This document shows positions 33,935-43,673 of a DNA stretch of 64,000 nucleotides, one piece after another. This DNA is from Nitrospirales bacterium (lineage in GTDB: Bacteria; Nitrospirota; Nitrospiria; Nitrospirales; UBA8639): contig JALDRJ010000002.1 of assembly GCA_031315865.1 (NCBI GenBank), forward strand, positions 2,144,001 through 2,208,000. The letters run 5' to 3'. Made by a program: the position numbers and the translations under genes. Below the pieces are notes generated by a model, which had not been told where the DNA came from, did not search any database, and worked only from the letters and a program-made list of their open reading frames with translations. Each line of letters begins with the position of its first letter. Position 1 is the stretch's first letter.

Positions 33935-35005
33935 ATGAAGAGAACATTTCATATAGCACAGATAGTCAATCAGCGCGGGACGATGGGGATGTATGCGGTC
34001 GTGGTCATCGGGGCATTCTTGAGTATTGCCGCGTTTGCGATCGATATTGGATATGCCATCGTGACCAAACAGGAGCTTCGTAACGTTGCGGACAGCGCGG
34101 CCTTGGCGGGAACCCGAGCACTCGGCCAATTGTATGAAGGATTGTCTCTCGGTGATCAACTGAGCTTTGTCCTGACGAGTGATCAGGAGGCCATCATACA
34201 GGCCGCTATCGCAGATATTGCATTGAAGAATTCCGCGGGAGGATTGAGCATTGTTGTTCCAAGTACGGATGTGCAGATCGGGAATTGGGACGGGACGACG
34301 TTCACCTCGACAGCGGCTCAACCGGCTGCCGTGCGAGTGACTGTCCGCCGTGATGGAGGAGCGAATGGCCCCATTTCGACGACATTCGCAAAGGTTTTTG
34401 GTGTGACGAGTCTGGAATTAAGAGCTAACGCCACCGCGGCGTTGCTGCCGATAGCCAGCGTTCCTCCTGGACAAGTCGATGTTCCCGTCGGAATCTCAAA
34501 GGAATTTTTCGAGACGCATGGCTGCGGGGATACGATCAAGTTTCACCCCACTGGTACGCTCGATGGTTGCGCGGGCTGGCATACCTTTGAGAATCAACCG
34601 GCCAATGCCGCGACTTTAAATGACATCTTAAAGAAATTAAAAACCGGACAGTTCACGAGTCCGGAAGTCATCGCAGGCCAAACGCAATTTGAATATATCG
34701 GCGGGGATGCGGCTTCGGCCTTTACCAACATGCAAAAGCTTTACGATTTCAAGAAAGATGCCAGCGGAAATTGGGAGACGTTTTTAGTGGTCTATGATCG
34801 AAGTGACTGTAACAATCCGACTGGTTCTCTCACGGTCGTCGGGTTTGCCAAGGCCACGGTCTATGCTGTTTCAGGGGCACCGAACAATGAAATCTTAGCG
34901 AGGATTGAATGCGGCGCCATACAGCAAGGTCGTCCAGGTTCGAATGCAGGCAACGGTGGTGCAGGGTTTGGCACGTTGAGTAGTGTGCCGGGATTAGTAT
35001 CATAG
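33935..35005 (+). CDS. TadG-like pilus assembly protein, module 1 copy A
   Basis: A 356-residue protein with one N-terminal membrane helix (MYAVVVIGAFLSIAAFAIDIGYAI), then KQELRNVADSAALAGTRALG, the hallmark of TadG-like Tad proteins. The large outward domain contains VDVPVGISKEFFE and FHPTGTLDGCAGWHTFE with conserved Cys residues, and DRSDCNNPTG. It ends in a Gly-rich tail (RPGSNAGNGGAGFG). The typical TadG von Willebrand domain with MIDAS motif is not evident. Two paralogues lie at 35091-36167 and 48435-49511. It may anchor or cap the pilus. ATG 33935 has GAGGAAATG upstream. Confidence 0.82.
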   Translation: MKRTFHIAQIVNQRGTMGMYAVVVIGAFLSIAAFAIDIGYAIVTKQELRNVADSAALAGTRALGQLYEGLSLGDQLSFVLTSDQEAIIQAAIADIALKNSAGGLSIVVPSTDVQIGNWDGTTFTSTAAQPAAVRVTVRRDGGANGPISTTFAKVFGVTSLELRANATAALLPIASVPPGQVDVPVGISKEFFETHGCGDTIKFHPTGTLDGCAGWHTFENQPANAATLNDILKKLKTGQFTSPEVIAGQTQFEYIGGDAASAFTNMQKLYDFKKDASGNWETFLVVYDRSDCNNPTGSLTVVGFAKATVYAVSGAPNNEILARIECGAIQQGRPGSNAGNGGAGFGTLSSVPGLVS

Positions 35006-35090
35006 CCTGACTTCCAAGGGCGTTTTCTTTTGCCAAGGGAAAAGAGAGAGTCCTGTGATGGCGTCAAGTTTATATGACTCGTGTTGAACA

Positions 35091-36167
35091 TTGAAAGAGC
35101 TGAACGTGAGTATTCGAGCAATCTTCACAAATGAACGTGGTTCGATCGGTCTGTATGGCGCACTCGTGATCGGGATGTTTTTGGCCATTGCCGCGTTTGC
35201 GATCGATATTGGATATGCCATCGTCAGCAAGCAGGAACTTCGTAACGTGGCTGATAGCGTGGCTTTGGCCGGAGCGCGGGTCCTCGGTGAGTTATATGAA
35301 GGATTACCACTCGACGAACAAAGGAACTTCGTCCTCAATACATCACAGAAGAATCTCGTTCTTGCCGCGATGGATGACCTTGCGCAGAAAAATTCTGCCG
35401 GGGGGCTTTTCATTTCAGTCGATCATAGCGATATTCAATTCGGTCAATGGGATGGCGCGGCGTTTTTCATGACGAACCTTCAACCGACAGCCGTCGCGGT
35501 GACCGTTCGAAGGGATCGTATCGCCAATGGCCCACTTTCAACCTCCTTCGCAGGCGTTTTTGGCGTTGATAGCATGGCAGTGGCCGCTCAGGCCACTGCG
35601 GCGTTGCTGCCGATCGCTACCGCCGTCAGTGGAGAAGTTGATATCCCGGTCGGAATCTCTAAAGAATACTTCGAACTGGGGGGATGTGGGGATACGATCG
35701 AGTTTCATCCAACAGGTTCGTTAGTGGGCTGTGCCGGGTGGCATACTTTTGAGCAAAGTCCGGCGAATGCCTCAAAGCTCAAGGATATTCTTATTGAGCT
35801 CCGGAACGGAACTTTTGCGGCCCCAGAGGTTATTGCGGAGGAGTCACAATTTATATTTATTGGGGGGAATGTCGCCTCCGCTTTTAGCGAACTGGAAAAT
35901 CTGTACGATACGAAGAAAGACGCCAGCGGAAATTGGGAGACATTTCTCGTTGTGTATGATCAGAGCGATTGCAATAATCCACACGGCCCCATGACAATCG
36001 TGGGGTTTGCCAAGGCAACCATTTACAGTGTCCAGGGTCCGCCAAACATGAGAATTCTCGCGAAGATCGAGTGTGATGGCATTCACAAGGGCCGTCCGGG
36101 ATCCAATGCGGGGAATGGTGGTCAAGGATACGGAACAAAAAGTAGCGTCCCAGGGTTAGTGTTGTAG
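35091..36167 (+). CDS. TadG-like pilus assembly protein, module 1 copy B
   Basis: A 358-residue tandem paralogue of the preceding protein with the same layout: N-terminal helix AFAIDIGYAIVSKQELRNVADS, VDIPVGISKEYFE, FHPTGSLVGCAGWHTFE, DQSDCNNPHG and the Gly-rich end RPGSNAGNGGQGYG. The reading frame starts with TTG 35091; GTG 35106 is an alternative, and neither has a strong ribosome binding site. The gene is followed by a strong terminator at 36271-36306, so it closes pilin module 1. Confidence 0.82.
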   Translation: MKELNVSIRAIFTNERGSIGLYGALVIGMFLAIAAFAIDIGYAIVSKQELRNVADSVALAGARVLGELYEGLPLDEQRNFVLNTSQKNLVLAAMDDLAQKNSAGGLFISVDHSDIQFGQWDGAAFFMTNLQPTAVAVTVRRDRIANGPLSTSFAGVFGVDSMAVAAQATAALLPIATAVSGEVDIPVGISKEYFELGGCGDTIEFHPTGSLVGCAGWHTFEQSPANASKLKDILIELRNGTFAAPEVIAEESQFIFIGGNVASAFSELENLYDTKKDASGNWETFLVVYDQSDCNNPHGPMTIVGFAKATIYSVQGPPNMRILAKIECDGIHKGRPGSNAGNGGQGYGTKSSVPGLVL

Positions 36168-36603
36168 GGGTTCCCTAAATTTCTTTCGATGATCGTGCGA
36201 AATCCATCAGGTTCGGCGATTACCGTTATCATTGTAAAATAATTTTCTAAGCCAGAACATTTCATGGATGGGGCCACGTGAGGGATCGCTCACGTGGCCC
36301 ATTTTTGTTGATGTGCCAGGGCGACGGTTTGGCGGCACACGTCGAGACCGTACCCGTCTTCGATCTTGCTGGAATGGTTCAACAGGGAAGGGAGAGGGAG
36401 GCAAGATGGTGTCAGGGGAGGGAGGCGGGCTTGTCCAAAACTCTTTTGAGCCTACAGATTTTATGGATTTAACCGAACATACCAAACTATCGAGGAAATA
36501 ATGCTGATGCAACCCAGACCTGACGCGGCGAATGAGCATAGTGAAGCCTTTCACGTTTCCTCGTATCGTGTGGGTCGTCTCGATTTTCAGGGTGTAAACT
36601 CGT
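36168..36603. other. Intergenic region between pilin module 1 and tad machinery
   Basis: About 435 bp that contains the terminator at 36271-36306. The remaining 300 bp before tadV holds no credible gene; an ORF at 36268-36501 begins inside the terminator. A separate promoter for the tadV-cpaB-cpaC operon should lie here. Confidence 0.5.
36271..36306 (+). terminator. Intrinsic terminator after pilin module 1
   Basis: A perfect 12-bp stem (GGGCCACGTGAG with CTCACGTGGCCC), 6-nt loop and following ATTTTTG. It separates the pilin transcript from the tad machinery operon. Confidence 0.88.
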
Positions 36604-37152
36604 ATGTCTGATTCTAGCCTAACCTATCTTTTGCTCATCGGCATTCTCTCACTGGCTCTTATTGGAGCCGCGATTACCGATGTTCGTCGGAGTCGAATTC
36701 CCAACTTCATCACGTTTCCGTTGGCCGGCTTTGGCTTGTTTATGCATACAGTCTTGGATGGGATGGACGGCTTTCTCTTCAGTATCGAGGGGCTAGGAGT
36801 CGGATTTGGATTACTGTTCGTGTTTTACCTATTAGGAGGCATGGGAGCTGGCGATGTGAAGTTACTCGGTGCCGTAGGCGCGGTTATTGGTCCGTATGAC
36901 GCATTTATCGCATTTTTAATCACGGCTTGCTTGGGCGGTCTCTATGCCATCGGGTTGATGGCATTGACATGGGGGATTCCCAGTACGGCTGAGCGTGTGA
37001 GGGTCATCTTAACGACCTGGTTAGTGGCTCGAATGTTCACCGGTCCTCCTCCGTCAGAACAAGGACAGCCCAAACTCCGGTATGGACTCGTGATTGGACT
37101 CGGGGCCTTGTGTTCACAGGCATGGAGATGGATGGAGACGACACCGTTTTAA
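36604..37152 (+). CDS. tadV: TadV/CpaA prepilin peptidase (A24 family)
   Basis: A 182-residue inner-membrane aspartic protease with about five helices. The two catalytic Asp residues are in TDVRRSRIPN and GMGAGDVKLLG. There is no N-terminal methyltransferase domain, as is normal for TadV/CpaA. It processes Flp prepilins and TadE-type pseudopilins at the Gly before the hydrophobic helix. It is the first gene of the pilus machinery cluster, 128 bp before cpaB. Confidence 0.93.
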   Translation: MSDSSLTYLLLIGILSLALIGAAITDVRRSRIPNFITFPLAGFGLFMHTVLDGMDGFLFSIEGLGVGFGLLFVFYLLGGMGAGDVKLLGAVGAVIGPYDAFIAFLITACLGGLYAIGLMALTWGIPSTAERVRVILTTWLVARMFTGPPPSEQGQPKLRYGLVIGLGALCSQAWRWMETTPF

Positions 37153-37280
37153 GGGAGCAGTTAGGGCCAAGGAATTTAAGAATATTCTGAGTTATCCGAT
37201 GAAGCAAGTAAGCGAATCGAGACAAAAACCGTCAAGACGCTTCATTTTCTCTTATTGATATAGATAGCGAGGTAGACGAC

Positions 37281-38108
37281 ATGTTTCAAAACCGCCCTGT
37301 CCTGTTCATGGGGCTCGCAGTCGGCATCGCTTTGGTCACGACGATTCTGATCTACAATTGGCTTCAGCAGCAAAAACAGTCTCCACAAGTGGTTGAGGAA
37401 AGAACTGTAACGATCGAGGGGACTCCGATCGCGGTTGCCAGCGCAGATCTTGCGTGGGGAACGCCTATCAAGAAAGAAATGATCCGTGAAATCCCCTTTC
37501 CGCAAGAAAATCTTCCATCTGGCCATTTTAAAAAGCCCGAGGATTTAATCGGACGAATCGTGTTGACTTCCATGAAACGGCATGAGCCCATCCTGGAGTC
37601 TAAATTGGCCCCCATCGATATTAAATCTGGAGGCGTGCTCGGTGTCCTCGATCCTGAAAAACGTGCTATGGCGGTGAAAGTCGATCAGGTCGTGGCGCTT
37701 CCAGGATTCCTGAAGCCGGGTGATCGCGTCGATATTATGCTCACGATGGCCGGGGAGAAGGGGCAGAAAAAGATCACGAAAACGGTACTGGAAAACATGA
37801 AGGTTCTGGCGATCGGTACGCAGATGGAGCGTGGGCCAGCAGATGGCAAACCGCAGCCCGTGAAGATTGTGACGTTTGAGGTGACCCTCGAAGAAGCCGA
37901 AATGCTCGCGATGGCCTCCAATGGGGGGCAGCTACGATTTGCCTTACGAAGTCCGCTGAACCCGGATTTAAAGAAAACTCGCGGTGCCACGATCCGGGAT
38001 CTGCAAGCGTCGTTTAAATTGTATCCACCCCCGAAAAAGAAAGCGAAACAACGCCACACTCGCGTCGAGGTCATTAAGGGCAATGCCAAGAGTGTCGTGA
38101 AATTTTAA
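37281..38108 (+). CDS. cpaB: Flp pilus assembly protein CpaB/RcpC
   Basis: A 275-residue periplasmic protein with a single N-terminal membrane helix. It has an SAF domain (about residues 45-110, PIAVASADLAWGTPIKKEMI) and a CpaB-specific domain with RAMAVKVDQV and FLKPGDRVDIMLT. The C-terminus is strongly basic (PPPKKKAKQRH). RcpC/CpaB works with the secretin and may contact peptidoglycan. The secretin gene follows. Confidence 0.9.
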   Translation: MFQNRPVLFMGLAVGIALVTTILIYNWLQQQKQSPQVVEERTVTIEGTPIAVASADLAWGTPIKKEMIREIPFPQENLPSGHFKKPEDLIGRIVLTSMKRHEPILESKLAPIDIKSGGVLGVLDPEKRAMAVKVDQVVALPGFLKPGDRVDIMLTMAGEKGQKKITKTVLENMKVLAIGTQMERGPADGKPQPVKIVTFEVTLEEAEMLAMASNGGQLRFALRSPLNPDLKKTRGATIRDLQASFKLYPPPKKKAKQRHTRVEVIKGNAKSVVKF

Positions 38109-38200
38109 TCTCCGAAAGGCGCGAAAAACGAGTCGTTCCTATGACGAGTCAGGAACAAAACGAGTGCAATATGCGAATGACGTTTGAGGGAGGGCCAAGC

Positions 38201-39655
38201 ATGGCAAAACAGGGGGCGCTCTGTGGGGAACAGTGGAAACGAATCATATTGGGAGTCGTTTGGATTGCGATGCTCGGGATCACCCAGGTTCAGGCCGAGG
38301 GGCTGACGCATAAAGCGATTGAAACGAATGTTCCGCAATCACTGCAGGTGGGGCTCGGCGCTTCGATCGTGATCGATAGCCCGATTCCTTTTGTCCGGGC
38401 ATCCGTCGCGAATCCCGCGGTTGCCGACACCTTGGTGATTTCACCGAAGCAGGTGTATCTCACGGCCAAGTCTATCGGAGCGACAACGTTAACGCTCTGG
38501 AAAAAAAATGGAACGGTCAGCAGCGTCTTGGAAGTTTTGGTGACACCGGATCTTGCCAAGCTCAAAGCCCAGTTACATCAAGTCTTTCCCGGAGAAAAAT
38601 ATGTCGAAGTGACTGCCGGACATGACAATATCGCGTTGTCAGGCACCGTGTCCACGACCGAACAGTTGACAAAAATTATCGAAATGGCTGAACCCTACGC
38701 TCCCGGAAAAGTGATCAATCTCATGACGGTCGGGGGCGTGCAACAGGTCATGCTTGAAGTGCATATGGTTGAAATGAACCGTGGACTGACGCGTCGTATG
38801 GGCATCAACTATTCACGGCTTGGTGAAAGTTTCTTTTTTGGAGAACTCAATGATCTGAGTGAGATTAGCGTCGCGGACGGTGTGTTTAGCTTCTTGCGAT
38901 CCGCTGCCGTGAATGCCACGTTCGGAATTCCATTTGGCAACGATCTGTACATGATTTTTTTGGATTTTTTGAAACAGCATAATTTGTCGAGAGTGCTCGC
39001 CGAACCCACGCTCGTGGCCATTAGTGGGCAAGAAGCCAACTTTTTAGCCGGGGGAGAGTTCCCGATTCCTGTCCCGCAAGCGTTGGGCGTGACGACGATC
39101 ACCTACAAAGAATTTGGTGTGAGACTGAGTTTCAATCCTACGGTTTTGAATGACGATAAAATCGCTCTGAAAATCATGCCGGAAGTCTCAGAGTTGGATT
39201 TTGGCAATGGCATCTCGTCCGCAGGGTTTACCATTCCCGCGATAACGACGAGACGGGTGCAGACGGTCTTAGAGCTCGATGATGGTCAGAGCTTCGTCAT
39301 CGCGGGATTACTGCAAAACAATATTCGCGAAACCGTCGCCAAATACCCCATTCTCGGAGATATCCCGGTGTTAGGGACGCTCTTTCGTAGTACGTCATTT
39401 CAAAAAAGCGAAACGGAATTGATCGTGATCGTCACGCCACGGCTGGTCAAACCGGTCAATCTTGCCAAGTTGTCTTTGCCAGGGGATGACTATCTCGAGC
39501 CCAATGATTTTGAGCTGATGTTGCTGGGCTATCTCGAAGGCGTTCCGCAAAAACCCAAGGTCAATGGACTCTCGCTCGAGAAACCTCGAGGATACGGAAA
39601 GCTGGCCTGGCAAGGCAGTGGATTAGAAGGGACCTTCGGACATTTAGCCCCATAG
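38201..39655 (+). CDS. cpaC: Tad pilus secretin CpaC/RcpA
   Basis: A 484-residue outer-membrane secretin. A signal peptide ends at QVQA. An N-terminal domain (LGLGASIVIDSP type) and a BON-like segment come next, and the secretin domain includes SGQEANFLAGGEFPIPVPQ and FVIAGLLQNNIRETVAKYPILGDIPVLG, the conserved C-terminal block. It forms the pore through which the Flp pilus passes. ATG 38201 behind GAGGGAGGGCC gives a good signal peptide; ATG 38141 in frame would add 20 residues. Confidence 0.92.
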   Translation: MAKQGALCGEQWKRIILGVVWIAMLGITQVQAEGLTHKAIETNVPQSLQVGLGASIVIDSPIPFVRASVANPAVADTLVISPKQVYLTAKSIGATTLTLWKKNGTVSSVLEVLVTPDLAKLKAQLHQVFPGEKYVEVTAGHDNIALSGTVSTTEQLTKIIEMAEPYAPGKVINLMTVGGVQQVMLEVHMVEMNRGLTRRMGINYSRLGESFFFGELNDLSEISVADGVFSFLRSAAVNATFGIPFGNDLYMIFLDFLKQHNLSRVLAEPTLVAISGQEANFLAGGEFPIPVPQALGVTTITYKEFGVRLSFNPTVLNDDKIALKIMPEVSELDFGNGISSAGFTIPAITTRRVQTVLELDDGQSFVIAGLLQNNIRETVAKYPILGDIPVLGTLFRSTSFQKSETELIVIVTPRLVKPVNLAKLSLPGDDYLEPNDFELMLLGYLEGVPQKPKVNGLSLEKPRGYGKLAWQGSGLEGTFGHLAP

Positions 39656-39678
39656 CGGCCATGGAGAGAGGAAACGAT

Positions 39679-40050
39679 ATGTGTAACTCCCTGACAAAAA
39701 CGATCGGGTTTGGCTTCAGTATCCTCTTGAGTTTTCTCATTGTCTCAGGGTGTCAGCTCTGGCCTTTCATGTCAGAAGAGGATGGACGAAAACCCCGCGA
39801 TTTGGGGAAAGCCGATCAGGTGTGGGATCCTTACGCTCCCCCTCCGACGACCCTGAGTGAAGGCTATGGAGAATCCTTTCGGACTGCCAGAGACCTTCAA
39901 ATCCTGCATCCGGAAGCTTCGGAAAAACTCGATCCGGTCGAAGGCCTTGATGGCCCCGCGTCCAATCAAGCCATTCAGCGATATCGAAAACATTTCCAGA
40001 AACCTCCGTATGAAATGAAGACAAAGGGCAGTGGTGGAGGTAAAAAATGA
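39679..40050 (+). CDS. Small lipoprotein of the tad operon
   Basis: A 123-residue protein with a lipoprotein signal peptide (lipobox IVSGC). The mature part is polar and Pro-rich, with no domain I recognise, and ends in KTKGSGGGKK. Its place between the secretin and cpaE genes, and the ATGA overlap with cpaE (40047-40050), suggest a secretin pilotin-like or CpaD/RcpB-like role. This is inferred from position only. ATG 39679 has GAGAGGAAAC upstream; ATG 39661 is too far out. Confidence 0.8.
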   Translation: MCNSLTKTIGFGFSILLSFLIVSGCQLWPFMSEEDGRKPRDLGKADQVWDPYAPPPTTLSEGYGESFRTARDLQILHPEASEKLDPVEGLDGPASNQAIQRYRKHFQKPPYEMKTKGSGGGKK

Positions 40051-41294
40051 GTGGATCAAGTTGGACTCCTACACGTGTTGGTGGGGCGAACTCGTCCACA
40101 TCAGGGGACGGGAAACTGGTGGAACTCGCGGTGGCCACATCTGATATCAAAAAAACCCTGGAAGAACACATACAAGCTGATGAACGGTTTCGACTCAAGC
40201 AGTCAGGCGACACGCAAGTTCCGCGGTTATTAATCCTGGAAGTCGACGATGATCCTGAAAAAACATTCTCTCTCATGAAGACGGTGTTGGATTCTGCCAA
40301 GGGTACGGAAATCTTTCTTACCTCATCCAAGGTGGACTCGACTCTGCTCCTGGAAGCCATGAGGGCAGGGATGAAAGAGTTTCTGCCGCAGCCTATCCAG
40401 CCCGATGAGATCAAAGCCGCGTTAGAACGTTTTCAAACACGAAATAGTGAAACGGTCTTTGAAGGCAAAAAACAAACAGGGAAAGTGATCGCCTTGTTCG
40501 GCGGAAAAGGCGGAACTGGCACAACCAGTGTGGCGGTCAATCTCGCGGCTTCTCTCCATAGCGACAAGAGAAAGCCGCCGGTGGTGTTGGTCGATGTCAA
40601 TCAGCATGGCGGCGATATCCCTCTGTACCTGGATCTGCCCACGACTCATAGCTTTCGAGACATTGCCGCTGACCTGACCCGGGTGGATCTCGCCTTTCTC
40701 GCGAGCGTGTTGACGAAGCATGAGTCGGGAGTACATGTCCTGCCTTCAGGGTACGATGATCTGAGCGCGGGACGGCTGAATCCTGACTGCATTGAACCGA
40801 CGATCAAGCTGTTGCAATCCATGTTTGAATTTGTGGTGATTGATTGTGGACATGTTTTGGATTTGACCACGAAAAAAGCCCTGGAATTATCGTCGAGTAT
40901 TATCGTGGTCTCCAGTCTGATGGTGCCGGTGGTCCACCGGACGAAGCGGATTCTTGAGCTCTTGCGGGGTTCCGGTGTCCCGCAGGACAAGATCGACCTG
41001 GTGATCACTCGATATCTTCCGCATGAAAAAGACGTCTTGAATGAAACGAATGACATTTTGAAACAAAAAGCGAGCTGGTTAATCCCCAATGATTATGCGT
41101 CGTCCAGTAGTGCGATCAATAGTGGCAAGCCTGTCGTGATGATCGCGCCACGTTCGGCATTGACGAAAATGTATCAAAAGTTTGCTGCTTCCTTCTTGGG
41201 CGATGCACCAATGCAGGAGTCAAGTTCCTTCTGGAGCAACTGGATGAAATCTTCGAAGAAAAAACGAGCTCAGCCGAGTGCGGCTCCAGCCTAA
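40047..41294 (+). CDS. cpaE: CpaE/TadZ pilus localisation ATPase
   Basis: A 415-residue cytosolic protein. Residues about 50-140 form a degenerate receiver-like domain (LLILEVDDDPEKTF), and residues about 148-390 a ParA/MinD-type ATPase with deviant Walker A GGKGGTGTTS, LVDVNQHGGDIPLYL and FVVIDCG. CpaE/TadZ positions the Tad machine at the cell pole. The extreme C-terminus is basic. Its start codon overlaps the stop of the small lipoprotein gene. Confidence 0.92.
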   Translation: MSGSSWTPTRVGGANSSTSGDGKLVELAVATSDIKKTLEEHIQADERFRLKQSGDTQVPRLLILEVDDDPEKTFSLMKTVLDSAKGTEIFLTSSKVDSTLLLEAMRAGMKEFLPQPIQPDEIKAALERFQTRNSETVFEGKKQTGKVIALFGGKGGTGTTSVAVNLAASLHSDKRKPPVVLVDVNQHGGDIPLYLDLPTTHSFRDIAADLTRVDLAFLASVLTKHESGVHVLPSGYDDLSAGRLNPDCIEPTIKLLQSMFEFVVIDCGHVLDLTTKKALELSSSIIVVSSLMVPVVHRTKRILELLRGSGVPQDKIDLVITRYLPHEKDVLNETNDILKQKASWLIPNDYASSSSAINSGKPVVMIAPRSALTKMYQKFAASFLGDAPMQESSSFWSNWMKSSKKKRAQPSAAPA

Positions 41295-41330
41295 TGCTTT
41301 CTCTATCATTTTTGAAAGACAGGATTCACG

Positions 41331-42644
41331 ATGTTTGCGACCGATTGGGACCAAGTAGGGACAGGGAAGACGAACCTTGAGGAATTAAAAGGGCGACTGC
41401 ACCGGCAGGTCATCGAAGCGCTGGATCTCTCGGTCGTGGCCAAGCTCGATGAGAACTTGCTCAAGACCGAGTTGAGCAACCTCGTCGAAAAATTTCTTGA
41501 GCAAGAGCCGGTTCCCCTCAACGCTCGTGAACGTGAGCAGCTCATCACCGAAATTCAATGGGAAGTCATGGGGCTAGGCCCCCTGGAACCATTACTTCAG
41601 GATCCCACGGTGAATGATATCCTGGTGAATCGAGCTGACCAAATTTATGTCGAACGTGCCGGGAAGTTACAACCGACGGATGTGAAGTTTCGTGATGAAA
41701 CGCATCTTCGGAAGATCATCGAAAAAATTGTTTCAGCCATCGGGCGACGCGTAGATGAATCATCGCCGATGGTCGATGCCCGTTTGGCTGATGGATCACG
41801 TGTGAACGCCATCATTCCACCGTTGGCTTTAGATGGCTCCTCCATCTCGATCAGAAAGTTTTCTAAAGATAAATTGCAGATTGAGGACTTGGTCGCCAAA
41901 CGGTCCTTAACGCCAGAGATCGCAGAGCTATTGCGTGGCATTGTCCAAGCCCGGCTCAATGTCTTAATCGCTGGAGGAACGGGCTGCGGAAAAACCACCA
42001 TCCTCAATATCTTGTCGGGCTTTATCCCCTCGGATGAACGGATTATCACGATTGAAGACTCAGCGGAGCTTCAACTTCGACAAGACCATGTCGTCCGTTT
42101 GGAAACTCGTCCGCCGAACGTGGAAGGACGCGGAGAGGTGTCTCAACGTGAGTTAGTCAAAAATACTCTGCGAATGAGACCCGATCGTATCGTCCTCGGT
42201 GAGGTGCGTTCTGGAGAATGTTTGGACATGTTACAGGCCATGAACACGGGTCACGATGGATCATTGACGACGATCCACGCCAATACTCCTCGCGATGCGT
42301 TGACTCGTGTGGAAACCCTGGTTGCCATGGCAGGGCTTAATCTGGCGACGAAAGCCCTGCGGCACTATATTAGTTCCGCGCTTGACGTCGTGGTGCAGAT
42401 GACGCGTATGTCGGATGGAACCAGGAAAATGACGAGTTTGCAAGAGATTACCGGGATGGAGGGAGAAATCGTTACGCTGCAAGAGATTTTCTCTTTCCAG
42501 CAAACGGCATTAGATGAAAATCGTATGGTAAAGGGACGATTCGCGGCGACGGGTGTGCGTCCAAAATTTGTCGAGCGGTTTAAGGCCTTGGGCATCGAAG
42601 TGGACCCGGAGGTCTTCGATCCGAGCAAAATCTATGAAGTGTAA
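41331..42644 (+). CDS. cpaF: CpaF/TadA pilus assembly ATPase
   Basis: A 437-residue secretion ATPase of the CpaF type. The N-terminal helical domain includes [19 protein letters not shown]. The RecA-like core has Walker [12 protein letters not shown], the Asp box [12 protein letters not shown], Walker B region [15 protein letters not shown] and the His box [13 protein letters not shown]. It powers both extension and, in some systems, retraction of Flp pili at the inner membrane with TadB and TadC. It is the only such ATPase visible here. Confidence 0.95.
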   Translation: MFATDWDQVGTGKTNLEELKGRLHRQVIEALDLSVVAKLDENLLKTELSNLVEKFLEQEPVPLNAREREQLITEIQWEVMGLGPLEPLLQDPTVNDILVNRADQIYVERAGKLQPTDVKFRDETHLRKIIEKIVSAIGRRVDESSPMVDARLADGSRVNAIIPPLALDGSSISIRKFSKDKLQIEDLVAKRSLTPEIAELLRGIVQARLNVLIAGGTGCGKTTILNILSGFIPSDERIITIEDSAELQLRQDHVVRLETRPPNVEGRGEVSQRELVKNTLRMRPDRIVLGEVRSGECLDMLQAMNTGHDGSLTTIHANTPRDALTRVETLVAMAGLNLATKALRHYISSALDVVVQMTRMSDGTRKMTSLQEITGMEGEIVTLQEIFSFQQTALDENRMVKGRFAATGVRPKFVERFKALGIEVDPEVFDPSKIYEV

Positions 42645-42688
42645 TCGCATGAGAGCGTTCCCGCGCCTATTCGAGGGCTGAGACTGAC

Positions 42689-43663
42689 ATGACGATTCTC
42701 ATTAGCATAGGGATCTTCGTCAGCATCATTCTTCTGATTGAAGGGGGATTTCACACCTATTATACCTATTTAAGTCCCAAGAACAAAAAGATCAAACGGC
42801 GGTTACGGGCCTCTGGAAAGCCGAAAGCGGATTCGGATTCATCGCAGCAAGCGAACATTGTTCGAAAGCGGGCGACCGGAAATTTCGAGTGGCTCAATCA
42901 GTTGCTGGCCAAGGTCACAAGCCTTTCGGCGATTGAACTGCTACTCATTCAAGCCAATAGTCACATGCCCCTCAGCGTGTTCGTCCTGGCATCGTTGGTT
43001 TCGGCATCCTTCGCCGGGTTAGCTGCGATCATCTACAATTTAGGGATGTTAGGGATGTTGGGATGCGGGGCCGTGGGAATTTTTCTGCCCTATGGCTATA
43101 TGCGTTGGAAGCGGAGCAGTCGGTTTTTGATGTTTCAGCAGCAATTACCTGATGCCTTGGATTTGATGGCTCGAGCGCTTCGGGCTGGTCATGCCTTTTC
43201 GGTAGGGATGAAGATGGTCGGGGATGAATTTCCTGATCCTATTGGACCTGAAATGGGGCGAGCTGTGGAAGAGATCTCGTATGGCATTGAAATTCCGGAA
43301 GCACTGAAAAGTCTTTCGAAGCGGATCGAGTGTGTGGACTTAAAGTTTTTCGTGACGGCATTGATCGTGCAGCGGGAGACCGGAGGAAACTTAGCTGAAA
43401 TCATCGAAGCAATTAGCCGACTGATTCGATTGCGCTTTGAATTGTTGGGCCGCGTTCAAGCCTTGTCGGCGGAGGGGAAATGGTCGGCGATCGTGTTGAT
43501 GGCGTTGCCCATTGTCTTGTTATTCGGGTTATCGTGGATCAACCCGGCTTATATGGATCCGTTGTACAGCGACCCCACTGGTCAAATGATGCTTGGCGTG
43601 GCACTGGTCTGGATGACGATTGGCGGAGTCGTGATCAAACGGATGATCAATATCAAAACCTAA
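42689..43663 (+). CDS. tadB: TadB inner-membrane platform protein
   Basis: A 324-residue protein with N- and C-terminal membrane helices and a central cytosolic type II secretion F domain (about residues 150-275, LPDALDLMARALRAGHAFSVGMK and VQRETGGNLAEIIEAIS). A basic linker (SPKNKKIKRRLR) precedes it. With TadC it forms the platform rotated or driven by CpaF. It is separated from cpaF by 44 bp and from tadC by 10 bp. Confidence 0.93.
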   Translation: MTILISIGIFVSIILLIEGGFHTYYTYLSPKNKKIKRRLRASGKPKADSDSSQQANIVRKRATGNFEWLNQLLAKVTSLSAIELLLIQANSHMPLSVFVLASLVSASFAGLAAIIYNLGMLGMLGCGAVGIFLPYGYMRWKRSSRFLMFQQQLPDALDLMARALRAGHAFSVGMKMVGDEFPDPIGPEMGRAVEEISYGIEIPEALKSLSKRIECVDLKFFVTALIVQRETGGNLAEIIEAISRLIRLRFELLGRVQALSAEGKWSAIVLMALPIVLLFGLSWINPAYMDPLYSDPTGQMMLGVALVWMTIGGVVIKRMINIKT

Positions 43664-43673
43664 CAGGCGTGAT